DNA of 64,000 bases from an uncultured Oscillospiraceae bacterium (GCA_910587205.1 CAJULZ010000002.1:9540-73539); one strand, 5' to 3'; counted from the stretch's first letter, positions 46,428 to 55,694 are shown. The notes: a model not told the origin generated them from the sequence alone. Numbers and translations: made by a program.

Positions 46428-47126
46428 ATGCTGAAAGTAGTCATTGCGGACGATGAGGCGCGGGTGTGCCAGCTGATCCTGATGCTGGCGGACTGGGACG
46501 GCCTGGGGATGGGGGTGGCCGGGGTGGCCTCCAACGGATTGGAGGCACTGGAGCTGGTGGAGCGGCTTCACCCGGATATTCTAATCACAGACATCCGGAG
46601 GCCGGGCTGCCACGGGCTGGAGCTGATCGAGCGGGCCAAGGGCGAGTTTCCCCAGCTGGAGATCGTCATCATCAGCGGCTACGCCCATTTCGAGTTCGCC
46701 CAGACCGCCATCAAGCATGGTGTGGGGGACTATCTGATCAAGCCCATCAAGAGGGAGGAGCTGATGGCCACTCTGGAGAAGCTGGGCCAGCGGCGTCACA
46801 ACGACGCCATCCGCCCCATCCGCATGGTCAAGCAGTACGTACAGGAGCACTACAGCCAGCCCATTACATTGGAAAGCGTATGCGAGGTTGCAGGTTTCAG
46901 TCCCAGCTATTTCAGCACCCTGTTTAAGAAGGAAACCGGGGAGGGCTTTGCGAAATACCTGACCCACGTTCGGATGGAACGGGCCAAGGAGCTGCTCCAG
47001 CAAACCAATCTGCCGGTATCGGAGATCTATGTCCAGGTGGGCTACAGCGATCTAAAGCACTTTACACAGAACTTCAAAAAAGATACGAATCTGAATCCGG
47101 GCCAGTATCGGAAGCTGTACGGATGA
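46428..47126 (+). CDS. Response regulator with AraC-type output (YesN-like, short)
   Basis: 232 residues, GGAGGGG upstream. Receiver residues 1-118: VIADDEARV, phospho-acceptor in ILITDIRRPG, VIISGYAHFEFAQ, YLIKPIKREEL. Output residues 130-232: paired helix-turn-helix (ITLESVCEVAGFSPSYFSTLFKKETG, VSEIYVQVGYSDLKHFTQNFKKDT, NPGQYRKLYG). Shorter than full YesN (about 500) because the middle region is missing, a usual short form. The stop overlaps the next gene's ATG by 4 bases, so it is coupled to the kinase-like protein. Confidence 0.92.
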   Translation: MLKVVIADDEARVCQLILMLADWDGLGMGVAGVASNGLEALELVERLHPDILITDIRRPGCHGLELIERAKGEFPQLEIVIISGYAHFEFAQTAIKHGVGDYLIKPIKREELMATLEKLGQRRHNDAIRPIRMVKQYVQEHYSQPITLESVCEVAGFSPSYFSTLFKKETGEGFAKYLTHVRMERAKELLQQTNLPVSEIYVQVGYSDLKHFTQNFKKDTNLNPGQYRKLYG

Positions 47127-48718
47127 GCCTGCGCTGCCCAATATGGGTCTGCCGGACAGAGCTTTTCATAAAGCGCCTGCTCATCAGCGTGTCCGACGAC
47201 GGCATCGGGATGGAGGAAACAGTGCTGGAGCAGCTGAACAACCGCCTGGGCAAGGGCGGCATCGTCAACTCCAAGCCAAAGGAGGAGAGCCAGGGCGGCG
47301 TAGCGCTGGTGAACGTGGATAACCGCATCCGTCTATTGTTCGGAGAGGAATACGGGCTCCATGTCTATTCCATGGTGGGCCTGGGAACTACGGTGGAAAT
47401 CATGCTGCCCTGTATCCTGAACGATTGGGATGTGAAAAATCCGGAGGCGCTGCAACGCGGGAACATCTACTACAGGGAGGAATTGATCAATACCTGGCGG
47501 GCGGGCGGCCCCCGCTACAATCGAATCGGGGTGATCCAGAGCAGCAGCTGTCTGGTGGAGGGGCTGACGGTGGAGGACAACATCTACGTGTTTCGCCCCG
47601 CCTTCAAAAGCTGGCTGATCCGCCCCAAGCTTCTGCGCCAGCAGCTCCAGCCTATTTTGGACAAATTCGACCCGAACCTTTCCGGCGGGGCGTATGTGGA
47701 GGATCTGACCCATTTCCAGCGGTTTGTGGTGGAACTGGTGAAGGCGGTGGTGGCGGGGTGCCGCCTCATCATCCTGCGGGAAGTGAGTACCTTTATCAGT
47801 GACCTGGAGCTGTCCCGCCTCCAGGATATCCTGCGGTATTATGCCGGGGAGGGCCTCTCTTTTTTATATTTGGGCCATCACTGCGAGGAACTGACCCAGA
47901 TATGTGACCAAACGGCCCTGTTCTCCAATGGGCGGATTGTCAAGATTCTGGAACACGAGTGGATCGGGGCGCCCGCCTCCTTTGACAACATCGTCCGCAG
48001 GCAGCTGGAGCGGTACCATGACCGGGCGGGCCTGCCCCCGGTGCTGGAGGTCGAAGAACTCTCCGGCGGAACAATAGATAAGCTGACCTTTTCTGTGGCC
48101 CCGGGAGAATGTGTGGTGCTCCAGGATCTGCAGAACAGGATATTCCGCGATCTGGTTGGGCTGTTCATGGGAGATGTCCCCATCCGGGCGGGAGCGATCC
48201 GGTTGAGCGGCGTGCCCTACCGCCCGGGACAGAACCGTCAAATTGCGGTCATTGTGGAGCGGCCGGATCACTCCATGATCTTCTCCCAGCTGAGTTATCT
48301 GGACAATCTGGGGATAACGCTGGACCATCGCCTGCCGGAGTTGTGGCTCAGCCGCCGGGTGCAGTGGGGTCTTCGGCAGGAGTGCGAGAACAAACTGGGG
48401 ACAGAGGTGTTCGATTTACCGCCGGGCAAGCTTTTGACCCAGCAGAAATACGACTTGGTATACCGGCGTATCCTGCTGCAAAATCCAAAGGTGGTTTTCT
48501 GTATACAGCCGTTTCAGGGAGCGGATATGGAAATGCGTATTCATATCTGGAAGCTCCTGGAGCAAGTCCTGGAGAAAGGCATCGCGCTGGTTATTCTGGC
48601 CATTAACCTGGCGGACTCCCTCTCTCTGGCATCCCGGCTGATTCGCATCCGCCAGGATGCGCCGCCCGAACCCTATGAGCAGTCGGAGTTTGGATGCGTC
48701 CCGTTCATTGCCCCTTGA
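47123..48718 (+). CDS. Truncated sensor-kinase ATPase domain fused to a degenerate RbsA-like double ABC domain
   Basis: 531 residues, one open frame. Residues 20-100 are the second half of a histidine-kinase HATPase domain: ISVSDDGIGMEE (G1 box), GGVALVNVDNRI, GLGTTVEIMLP (G2). No membrane segment, HAMP or phospho-accepting His is present; the N box is missing. Residues 120-290 follow the ribose-type ABC domain 1 from the Q-loop on (LVEGLTVEDNIYV, CRLIILREVST where ILDEPT is expected, LGHHCEEL as H-loop). Residues 310-520 follow domain 2 without Walker A, LSGGNQQ or DEP motifs (VFCIQPFQGADMEMRIHIW). It cannot hydrolyse ATP like an ABC protein. It may be a regulatory pseudo-ABC domain, or the product of two old fusions. 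Confidence 0.72.
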   Translation: MSLRCPIWVCRTELFIKRLLISVSDDGIGMEETVLEQLNNRLGKGGIVNSKPKEESQGGVALVNVDNRIRLLFGEEYGLHVYSMVGLGTTVEIMLPCILNDWDVKNPEALQRGNIYYREELINTWRAGGPRYNRIGVIQSSSCLVEGLTVEDNIYVFRPAFKSWLIRPKLLRQQLQPILDKFDPNLSGGAYVEDLTHFQRFVVELVKAVVAGCRLIILREVSTFISDLELSRLQDILRYYAGEGLSFLYLGHHCEELTQICDQTALFSNGRIVKILEHEWIGAPASFDNIVRRQLERYHDRAGLPPVLEVEELSGGTIDKLTFSVAPGECVVLQDLQNRIFRDLVGLFMGDVPIRAGAIRLSGVPYRPGQNRQIAVIVERPDHSMIFSQLSYLDNLGITLDHRLPELWLSRRVQWGLRQECENKLGTEVFDLPPGKLLTQQKYDLVYRRILLQNPKVVFCIQPFQGADMEMRIHIWKLLEQVLEKGIALVILAINLADSLSLASRLIRIRQDAPPEPYEQSEFGCVPFIAP

Positions 48719-48793
48719 CTGGACTTGTACCGGGGACCATCTCCCCCATAACTGGGGAAATATTCAGCAAAAATACGAGAGGAATGGTAAAAC

Positions 48794-49480
48794 ATGAAGC
48801 GTTCTGAAATCAACAAGGCTCTGAAGGAACTGGAAACCATGTGCGCCCAGTACCGTTTTGCCCTGCCCCCTTTTTGCCGCTTTACCCCGGAGGAATGGCA
48901 GTCCAAAGGGCACGAGTACGATGAGGTGCGGGAGTGTATGCTGGGCTGGGACATTACTGACTACGGCAAGGGGGACTTCGACCACTTTGGTTTCTCCCTC
49001 ATCACCATCCGCAACGGCAACCGCGCCCTGGCGGACAAGTACCCCAAGGTGTATGCGGAGAAGCTGCTCTATCTAAAGGAGGGCCAGTACGCCCCAAACC
49101 ACTTTCACTGGTACAAGACGGAGGACATCATCAACCGGGGCGGCGGGAACGTGTTGATCCGGGTATACAATTCCCTGCCGGACGAGGAGATCGACTACCA
49201 CTCCAACGTCACCGTCCACACCGATGGGCGCACTTACACGGTTCCGGCGGGAACCCAAATCCGGCTCACCCCCGGCGAGAGCATCCACATCCAGCAGCGG
49301 CTGTACCACGACTTCACCGTGGAGGAGGGCGGTGGCCCGGTGCTGCTGGGAGAGGTCAGCCAGTGCAACGACGACAACACGGACAACCGATTCAATCCTC
49401 CCGTGGGCCGTTTCCCGAAAATCGAGGAGGACGAGTCCCCCTACCGGCTGCTGTGCAACGAGTACCCGGCGGCAAAATGA
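48794..49480 (+). CDS. D-lyxose isomerase family (cupin ketol-isomerase)
   Basis: 228 residues, typical length for the family. It converts D-lyxose to D-xylulose and often D-mannose to D-fructose, metal-dependent. Seen: YLKEGQYAPNHFHWYKTEDI with the two metal His and Glu, INRGGGNVLIRVYN, PGESIHIQQRLYHDF with the third His, and GEVSQCNDDNTDNRF at the C-terminus. AGAGGAATGG precedes ATG. It lies downstream of a ribose-type importer and ahead of a sugar kinase, forming a lyxose/mannose-type catabolic route. Confidence 0.9.
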   Translation: MKRSEINKALKELETMCAQYRFALPPFCRFTPEEWQSKGHEYDEVRECMLGWDITDYGKGDFDHFGFSLITIRNGNRALADKYPKVYAEKLLYLKEGQYAPNHFHWYKTEDIINRGGGNVLIRVYNSLPDEEIDYHSNVTVHTDGRTYTVPAGTQIRLTPGESIHIQQRLYHDFTVEEGGGPVLLGEVSQCNDDNTDNRFNPPVGRFPKIEEDESPYRLLCNEYPAAK

Positions 49481-49490
49481 GGGCGGCGCC

Positions 49491-49790
49491 ATGATTGATG
49501 TGACGGCTCTGGGTGAACTGCTGATTGGCTTCACCTGTCTGAGTACCGATGAAACGGGCTGCCCCACCATGGCCGCCCATCCCGGCGGGGCTCCCGCCAA
49601 CTTTCTGGCCGCGCTGGCCGGATTTGGCGCCAAGACCGCCCTGCAGGGCAAAGTGGGCGCGGATGCCTTCGGGAAACTGCTGGTCAAGACACTGGGATAA
49701 GCCGGGATTGAAACCCGCGGGCTGGTTCAGTTCAGCGGTGTGTTTACTACCTTGGCTTTCGTAACCCTGGACGAGAGCGGGGATCGGGTA
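49491..49790 (+). pseudogene. PfkB-family sugar kinase, truncated
   Basis: ATG 49491 gives DVTALGELLIGF and GGAPANFLAALAGFGA, the N-terminal signature of fructokinase-like kinases. A TAA at 49698-49700 interrupts the frame; after it the same frame continues AGIETRGLVQFSGVFTTLAF and VTLDESGDR, so this is an in-frame nonsense change. About 49790 it ends in IS3-related DNA. The ATP-binding C-terminal part (GAGD motif) is absent. It is 10 bases after the isomerase stop and would have phosphorylated its product. Confidence 0.8.
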
Positions 49791-49794
49791 AAGT

Positions 49795-50112
49795 GTCCCC
49801 CAACAAGTCAAGGACAATAATAGGGTGTCATTCTGGGTTCTGAGACGGTTTCACAAAGGGGACTGCAAGCGTAGATCTCTTTAAGGGGTAAACTCCAGAT
49901 TCCAGGTAATGTGCATATTAGTTCGGTGACAGGAGTGCCAAATTCCATTGGTAACGGTCGTTGTTATAATAGTCTGTCCAATTGTCTATATGGGCAAGTA
50001 GGTTGTTGTAATCGCTGCAGGCGGCCAAGACCAACTCATCCTTCATGTGTCCGAAGAAGCTCTCCTGCGGCGCGTTGTCCCAGCAGTTGGCTTTTCTGGG
50101 CATGGACTGACG
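49795..50112 (-). mobile_element. IS3-family remnant, transposase C-terminus
   Basis: Minus-strand frame ending at 49918 encodes LRQSMPRKANCWDNAPQES, then FFGHMKDEL and NDRYQWNLALLSPN, the integrase-core end of IS3/IS150 transposases. 49795-49830 (TGTCCCCCAACAAGTCAAGG) looks like a terminal repeat. The upstream two thirds and the other end are missing. The remnant sits between half a kinase and half an epimerase. Confidence 0.75.
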
Positions 50113-50155
50113 CAGATGATTGTCGCGGAGGCGGTGTGCCTCAGAGCGTTCGCAT

Positions 50156-50589
50156 TCCGGGTGATTTACGAACTGGAGGGCAACGGTCTGTCCATCACCT
50201 GCGAGGTGAAGAACTGCGATGAGCAGATCATGTATTTCGGCCTGGGTGCGCATCCTGGCTTTCGGGTTCCGCTGCGGGCCGGGAAGCGGTTTGAGGACTA
50301 TCGCCTGCGCTTTGAGGCCCCGTGCCACCCACGGCGTATCGGTTTCACGGATGACTGCTTTCTGGATGGAATAGACCAAGCATTTCCGTTGGAGGGAGAT
50401 CAGCTTCTTCCTCTGTCGCACGGCCTGTTCGATGATGACGCAATCGTGCTGAAGGAGGCGGGCCGCCGGGTCACTTTGGAAACAACCGGAGACCCGCGGA
50501 GTGTTTCTGTAGAGTTCCCCGGCATGGACTATCTGGGGCTTTGGCATATGCCCGGGACGGACGCTCCCTATGTATGCATTGAGCCATAG
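50156..50589 (+). pseudogene. Aldose 1-epimerase (LacX-like), 5'-truncated
   Basis: From about 50156: FRVIYELEGNGLSITCEVKN, GLGAHPGFRVPL with the catalytic His, FEDYRLRFEAP, VSVEFPGMDYLGLWHMPG and the end APYVCIEP. This matches the second half of the LacX-like mutarotase family of about 290 residues. The first half has been replaced by IS3 DNA, though the frame stays open back to 50047. A remnant of the same locus as the kinase and isomerase. Confidence 0.78.
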
Positions 50590-50972
50590 TGTTCTCTGCC
50601 CTCCGTAAAGAGAGATTGCCGTTTTTGAGAAGCAGTCAGATTTGATCTTCTGCATTCCAACAAAATTTATCGCAACACGTGGAGCATCAAAATCAGCGTA
50701 TGATAAAGAGCGTCCGAGCTCGTCGGAAATTCCGGTGGGCTTCGCTGTTCAACCCGTCAAAACGTAGCGGTTTTGCGGCTAAAACCGCTAAGAGAAAGAT
50801 ATACCGCCCTTTATCGGCACCGTCGTCCGCCAGGACGGCATATCCATGGTGGTCTTCTTCGTCAGCAAAATCATATTCCCCGAGGGGGAGCCCAAGAGGA
50901 TGTCATAGGCAACCCATATTGGCTCTGCGTTAAGAACCTGGATTTTTTATGCGGCAGTGTTGAGGGTTCTTC
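50590..50972. other. Region without a supported gene
   Basis: Contains the inverted repeat AGCGGTTTTGCGGCTAAAACCGCT (50764-50787) and a short plus-strand frame ending IIFPEGEPKRMS at about 50905 that looks like the tail of a lost gene. No start or family match. Confidence 0.4.
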
Positions 50973-51071
50973 TTTGTAGACACTGGTGCAATTTATCCGT
51001 GAGAATCACGGCAGCAGGTTCCCCCTGTGTGCGGGAACCTGCTGCCGTAGGGTTTGATCACATAACCAGCC
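50973..51071. repeat. Boundary repeat, copy 3, with terminator hairpin
   Basis: TTTGTAGACACTGGTGCAAT (50973) and GTTTGATCACATAACCAGCC (51052-51071) match the two parts of copy 1, with a 15-bp perfect hairpin between (51009-51023 with 51033-51047, CGGCAGCAGGTTCCC). It is just past the 3' end of the YesN gene, so the hairpin can act as its terminator. Confidence 0.65.
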
Positions 51072-51086
51072 CCCTCTGTCATATGC

Positions 51087-52349
51087 TTATCTGCGGACGG
51101 AACCTGCCTGATATTCCGTGGGTGTCATGTTCATGTAACGCTTAAACACCTTGGTAAAGTAGTAGGCGTTGTCATAGCCCAGCATATGGGACACCTCGTA
51201 CACCATATGCTTCCCATCCCGGAGTAGGGTGCAGGCGTATTTCACCTTGGTGGCGTTGACGTAGTCCATAAAATTCTGCCCCAGCTGGCGCTTGAATAGG
51301 CTGGAGAGGTAGTTGGGGGTGATGCCGATGGCGGCGGCCACATCCTGCACCAGTACCCGCTCCAGAATATGAGAATCCACATACCGTTTTGCAGCGGCCA
51401 CATAGTCCCCCCTGCCCATGGACTGGGACCAGTTCAGGAAGGGCTGGGGGGACAGGGCAAATTCCCGCCGGAGAATCTCCACTTGAAGACGCAGTTCCAC
51501 CAGTCCCTGTTTGGACAGCACTCCAGTGGCCAATATGCTTAGCCCCATCTGGGAGATGTCCCGGAAGGCGGTGGCCAGCCGGGCCTGGAACTGGGCGAGA
51601 GGCGTTGTGTCCTCCAGACCCCAGAGAAAAAACATGGTCGTGTCGTCTGCCGGCCCGGGGGGCAGCGGGGTGAAGTTTAAGCCCTGAAAGACCTTTTGCG
51701 CGACATCCAGAGCCAGAGTTCGGTGGAAGCCAAACAGCCTCCGGAGGTCTTCCTGGGCAAATGAGCCGATATCCGGGATGGCGGAGGGGTTCATTACCAG
51801 CAGGGCGGCAGCGCAGCGGCTGCACGCTCCCAGCCCCTCCAGCGCGGCGATGGCCCGCTCCGTCCCATACCCTCCTTCGGGGGAGAGAAGGGTGGCGGCG
51901 TGGCGGGCAACGGCCTCTGCAGGGGTGCTTTCATGTCCAGGGAGAGCCGCGCCCTCACGGAGTCTGCGGCGTTTTCGGCACTCATCTGTGGCCAACCGGA
52001 GGGAACGGGCCAGTTTTTCCCCGTCCAGATCAATTTTCAGCAGGTAGTCCACCGCTCGGTTGCGCAATGACTGCTGGGCCATGTGGAAGTCCTGATGGTT
52101 GGTGAGCATGATAAATACAAGCTCCGGGTACCGCCGGGCACAAGCTTCCAGCAGCTCCAGGCCGGTAAACCGGGGCATTTTGATGTCGCATACCACAATA
52201 TCTGGGTGAAGGGCCTCCACCAGCTCCAGGGCCTGCCGCCCGTCCCGGGCTGTGCCGCACACGGTACAGTCCAGCAGCTCCCAGTCCAGCATAGACTGCA
52301 GGCCGGACAGGATGATGGGCTCGTCGTCGGCCAATAGGACACGGTACAT
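51087..52349 (-). CDS. Response regulator, YesN family
   Basis: 420 residues from ATG 52349 (GGAGGGTGCC upstream; an earlier in-frame start has none). Receiver residues 1-120: LLADDEP, phospho-Asp in IVVCDIKMPR, VFIMLTNHQDFHMA, LLKIDLD. A variable middle region follows, then AraC-type HTH at residues 320-415: LVQDVAAAIGITPNYLSSLFKRQLG, VYEVSHMLGYDNAYYFTKVFKRYM, TPTEYQ. It is transcribed with the kinase gene 16 bases upstream and divergent from the ABC operon, which it probably activates. Confidence 0.94.
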   Translation of the reverse strand: MYRVLLADDEPIILSGLQSMLDWELLDCTVCGTARDGRQALELVEALHPDIVVCDIKMPRFTGLELLEACARRYPELVFIMLTNHQDFHMAQQSLRNRAVDYLLKIDLDGEKLARSLRLATDECRKRRRLREGAALPGHESTPAEAVARHAATLLSPEGGYGTERAIAALEGLGACSRCAAALLVMNPSAIPDIGSFAQEDLRRLFGFHRTLALDVAQKVFQGLNFTPLPPGPADDTTMFFLWGLEDTTPLAQFQARLATAFRDISQMGLSILATGVLSKQGLVELRLQVEILRREFALSPQPFLNWSQSMGRGDYVAAAKRYVDSHILERVLVQDVAAAIGITPNYLSSLFKRQLGQNFMDYVNATKVKYACTLLRDGKHMVYEVSHMLGYDNAYYFTKVFKRYMNMTPTEYQAGSVRR

Positions 52350-52365
52350 AGGCACCCTCCTGTTC

Positions 52366-54102
52366 TCAGGTCTCCTTACTGACGCGAACATAGATTTTCG
52401 TGTATTCCCCCGGGACGCTCTCCACCCGTAGTCCCGCCCGCTTGCCGTAAGCCAGCTTCAACCGCTGGTTCACATTGCCTAAACCGATACCCGTCATGGA
52501 GGATTTGTCTGCTTCCTTCCCGGGATGGAGCGCGGCGGCGACCTCCTGGTTGGTCATGCCCATGCCGTCGTCGGCGATGGTGAGCACCAGCAGATCTTCC
52601 TCCTCAAAGGCGTCCACCGTGATGGTGCCAAAGGAGCCCTTGGGTACCACGCCGTGGAAAATGGCGTTCTCCACCAAGGGCTGGAGGGTGAATTTGATGA
52701 CCTTATACTGCCGCAGCTGCTCCGGCACCTGGCAGCGGTACTGGAAGGAGCCCATATAGCGGATAGACTGGATGCTGACGTAGTCGTCCAGCAGGGCCAG
52801 CTCCTCCGCCAGGGTGATCCTGTCCGACACCCCCTTGCTGATGTTTTTCAGCAGGTTTACCAGGCTTTTCACCATCTTTTCGATGCCGGTGTTCTTCTGA
52901 ACCACCGCCATCCAGTGGACGGAATTCAAGGTGTTGTAGAGGAAATGGGGGTTTACCTGGGACTGGAGCAGGTCCATCTCAATCCTGGCCCGTTCATCGT
53001 GGAGGGCGATGGTCTCGGACAGGAGCTGTCGAAAGCCCAGTCCCAGTTCGTTGAGCCGGGCGCCGATCTCCCCCATCTCGCTGCGGGGCTTTTCCAGCTC
53101 GGGGTCGAAGGAGTAGTCGTTCATAGCGATGCGGTTGATCTTCTCGGTGATGCGGCGGATCGGGGTGGTGATATAATGAGTGAGCAAAATGAGGATGAAT
53201 ACGGCGATGAGCATGATCATTACAATCACCGTCACCGTCGAAAAGAGGATCTCGTGGTTGTCGGCCTGGAGCTGGGTTTGATTGACGCAACTGACCAGCG
53301 TCAATCCTTGGACGTGCAGGGGGTGACACTGGAGAGAGTAGGCCGTCCCATCGTATTGGAATTCGGCGTCCTGTCCGACGCCGGAGGGGAGCGACTCCAC
53401 CAAAGGAGTGGCAGCGGAGGAAGTGAGGCAGTTTCCAGCAGCCGTCTGGACAAAAAAGGGGTTCAGATCGTCGTAAGGGGTCAGTACGTCGGTGATAACA
53501 TTGGCGCTCAGTTCAATGTAGACATATCCCAGCTGGTTGGAGGCGTAGCCATATACCGGGTAAAACAGGGCGAAGCAGTCCGCCCTGTTGGGGTTCAGGG
53601 AGGGGTATAGCCGCTGGAAGCCGGACTGACCCTCCTTTTTCCAGCTGCGAAACTGCTCCGAGGCAAGCAGATTGGACAGATCCCGCAAGCCGCCTTCATA
53701 GGTAGTGGTGGCGCTGACATACGCGCCATCCTCGCTGAAAATCACCAGGCGGTTGATGTAACTGTCCAGGGGGAAGGTGCGCAGATAGACGTTGACGGCG
53801 TTCTGGGCCTTGAGTGCGTCGGCGGCAGCCCCGGGGGTGCCGGAGATCTGGTTCAGCGCGTCAATCACCTGACCAGAGTTGCCACAGTAGGTTTGGAGCG
53901 TGCGCACCTGCTCCAGACTGTCGTCCAGCCGGGCGGCAATGGCGCCGGCGTTGAGCCGGTCGATCTGGGCAATCTTGTCGGAGATGATCCGCTGCATGTA
54001 CTGGTAAAGGTACAGGCTGCTCCCCAGCCCCACTGCCACTACGCAAAGCACCGTGCACAGGATAATTTTGGAACGGATGCCCCAATAGCGCTTTTTCTCC
54101 AC
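52366..54102 (-). CDS. Sensor histidine kinase, YesM family
   Basis: 578 residues. Membrane helices at about residues 13-35 and 280-310 enclose a 240-residue outside sensor (dCache-like). HAMP region ITTPIRRITEKINRI. Phospho-His in QVNPHFLYNTLNS, N box LQPLVENAIFHGV, G1 DDGMGM, G2 GIGLGNVNQRL. It senses an extracellular sugar signal or binding-protein state, and phosphorylates the YesN regulator 16 bases downstream. Pair and ABC genes form a common Firmicutes module for complex glycans. Confidence 0.95.
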   Translation of the reverse strand: MEKKRYWGIRSKIILCTVLCVVAVGLGSSLYLYQYMQRIISDKIAQIDRLNAGAIAARLDDSLEQVRTLQTYCGNSGQVIDALNQISGTPGAAADALKAQNAVNVYLRTFPLDSYINRLVIFSEDGAYVSATTTYEGGLRDLSNLLASEQFRSWKKEGQSGFQRLYPSLNPNRADCFALFYPVYGYASNQLGYVYIELSANVITDVLTPYDDLNPFFVQTAAGNCLTSSAATPLVESLPSGVGQDAEFQYDGTAYSLQCHPLHVQGLTLVSCVNQTQLQADNHEILFSTVTVIVMIMLIAVFILILLTHYITTPIRRITEKINRIAMNDYSFDPELEKPRSEMGEIGARLNELGLGFRQLLSETIALHDERARIEMDLLQSQVNPHFLYNTLNSVHWMAVVQKNTGIEKMVKSLVNLLKNISKGVSDRITLAEELALLDDYVSIQSIRYMGSFQYRCQVPEQLRQYKVIKFTLQPLVENAIFHGVVPKGSFGTITVDAFEEEDLLVLTIADDGMGMTNQEVAAALHPGKEADKSSMTGIGLGNVNQRLKLAYGKRAGLRVESVPGEYTKIYVRVSKET

Positions 54103-54255
54103 CTGGCCCGCCTCCAGCTGAATAATTCATTAAATTATATCGCATTTTTCGGGCCGCGCAATCCAGGTTTGTAGAATAATACAGCTTTCGAGAATTTTTC
54201 GGCCCTGGAGAGGGCGATAGAAAAGATTCGTAATAGTTTTCTGTAGTTTTGGCCT

Positions 54256-54284
54256 TTTACAGGCGGGCGGGGATAGGCTACAAT
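54256..54284 (+). promoter_or_regulatory. Promoter of the ABC/glycan operon
   Basis: TTTACA (54256-54261), 17-base spacer, TACAAT (54279-54284), 53 bases before the binding protein ATG. The 236-base divergent gap is where YesN should bind; I saw no clear repeat. Confidence 0.78.
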
Positions 54285-54337
54285 GCAGGTATGGGTAATC
54301 CCCCGCGCAAAACTACATCAGTTTAGGAGTGGATTGT

Positions 54338-55594
54338 ATGAAAAAGCTTTTGTCCCTTGTCCTGGCCGGCGCCATGTGTCTGGGCCTGCTGTCCGGCTGC
54401 ACCAGTGGCAAGCAGCCCGACCCCACGAATCCTCCTGCCGACAAGACCGATCCCCCGGTCGCCCAGAGCGACGCCTCCACCGAAGCGCCGCCCACCGAGC
54501 TCACCGGAACCCTGAAAGTGGCTATGTGGGATCTGACAGCGGACGCTATCTTTTCCTCCGTCATCGAGGCCTTCGAGGACGCCAACCCCGGTGTCACCAT
54601 CGAGCCCATCGACATCCCCTCTGCTGACTACGGCACCAAACTGTCCGTCATGCTCAACGGCGGCAGCGAGGTGGACGTGTTCTGGGTCAAGGATGCCAAT
54701 ACCATTTATCCTATCGCAAACCGAGGCCAGCTGGCCGATTTGAGCGGATATGTTTCCCGGGACGGCATGGATCTCAGCGCCTACAACGGCCAAGCCGAGG
54801 GCTTCAACATCGATGGTAAGCAGGTGGGCATTCCCTTCCGTACCGACTACTATGTGTTGTTTTACAACAAGGACATCTTTGATGCCGCCGGCGTGGAGTA
54901 TCCCGCTAACGACATGACCTGGGCCGAGTTTGAGGAGTTGGCCAAGAAGGTGACTATGGGCGAGGGCGTGGACAAGAAGTACGGCGCCTACTTCCACACC
55001 TGGCAGGCCTGCATCCAGAACTGGGGCGTGCAGGATGGCCAGCACACCATCATGGATACCGACTACAGCTTCTTCAAGCCCTACTATGAGATGGTTCTGC
55101 GGATGCAGAATGATGACAAGACCTGTATGGATTACGGCACCGTCAAGACCGCCAATCTCCACTACAGCGGTGTGTTCTCTGATGGTTCTGTGGCCCTGAT
55201 GCCCATGGGCACTTGGTTTGCCGCCACCATGATTGACAAGATCAACAAGGGTGAGAGCTCCGTCAACTGGGGCATCGCTACCCTGCCCCACCCTGATAAC
55301 GTGGAGGCCGGCTACACCGTGGGAGCCGCCACCCCCATCTGCATCAACTCCGCCAGCGACAAACAGGATCTGGCCTGGGAGTTTGTGAAGTTCGCATGCG
55401 GGCCCGAGGGCGCGGCCACTGTGGCCGCTCAGGGCGGCGTGCCAGCCCTGCTGGACGACGCCACCCTGAAGGCGATTTCCAGCGTGGACGGCTATCCTGA
55501 GGGTGCGCTGGAGGCCCTCCAGGTGAAGAATATCGTCCGGGATCGCCCTGTCGCCGACAAGGTGTCCGAGGTGGATCAGATGCTGGGCGAGTAG
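54338..55594 (+). CDS. Family 1 extracellular solute-binding lipoprotein, premature TAG
   Basis: 418 residues from ATG 54338 (AGGAG 8 bases upstream). Lipoprotein signal LLSLVLAGAMCLGLLSGC, then MalE/UgpB-type fold: VAMWDLTADAIFSSVIEAFE, MLNGGSEVDVFWVKD, GIPFRTDYYVLFYNKDIF, ALMPMGTWFAATMI. It captures an oligosaccharide for the two permeases. TAG at 55592-55594 comes where the family continues: the same frame reads on HSLIMLGEGDLDTVLSDMG to TAA 55676-55678. The expected GEEHSLIM suggests a single GAG-to-TAG change. The loss of 27 C-terminal residues may or may not harm function. A hairpin follows. Confidence 0.9.
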   Translation: MKKLLSLVLAGAMCLGLLSGCTSGKQPDPTNPPADKTDPPVAQSDASTEAPPTELTGTLKVAMWDLTADAIFSSVIEAFEDANPGVTIEPIDIPSADYGTKLSVMLNGGSEVDVFWVKDANTIYPIANRGQLADLSGYVSRDGMDLSAYNGQAEGFNIDGKQVGIPFRTDYYVLFYNKDIFDAAGVEYPANDMTWAEFEELAKKVTMGEGVDKKYGAYFHTWQACIQNWGVQDGQHTIMDTDYSFFKPYYEMVLRMQNDDKTCMDYGTVKTANLHYSGVFSDGSVALMPMGTWFAATMIDKINKGESSVNWGIATLPHPDNVEAGYTVGAATPICINSASDKQDLAWEFVKFACGPEGAATVAAQGGVPALLDDATLKAISSVDGYPEGALEALQVKNIVRDRPVADKVSEVDQMLGE

Positions 55595-55694
55595 CACAGC
55601 CTCATCATGCTGGGCGAGGGCGACCTGGATACCGTGCTGTCCGACATGGGCGAACAGTCCAAGGCTATCCAGGGGTAATTCATCGTTTACCTTC

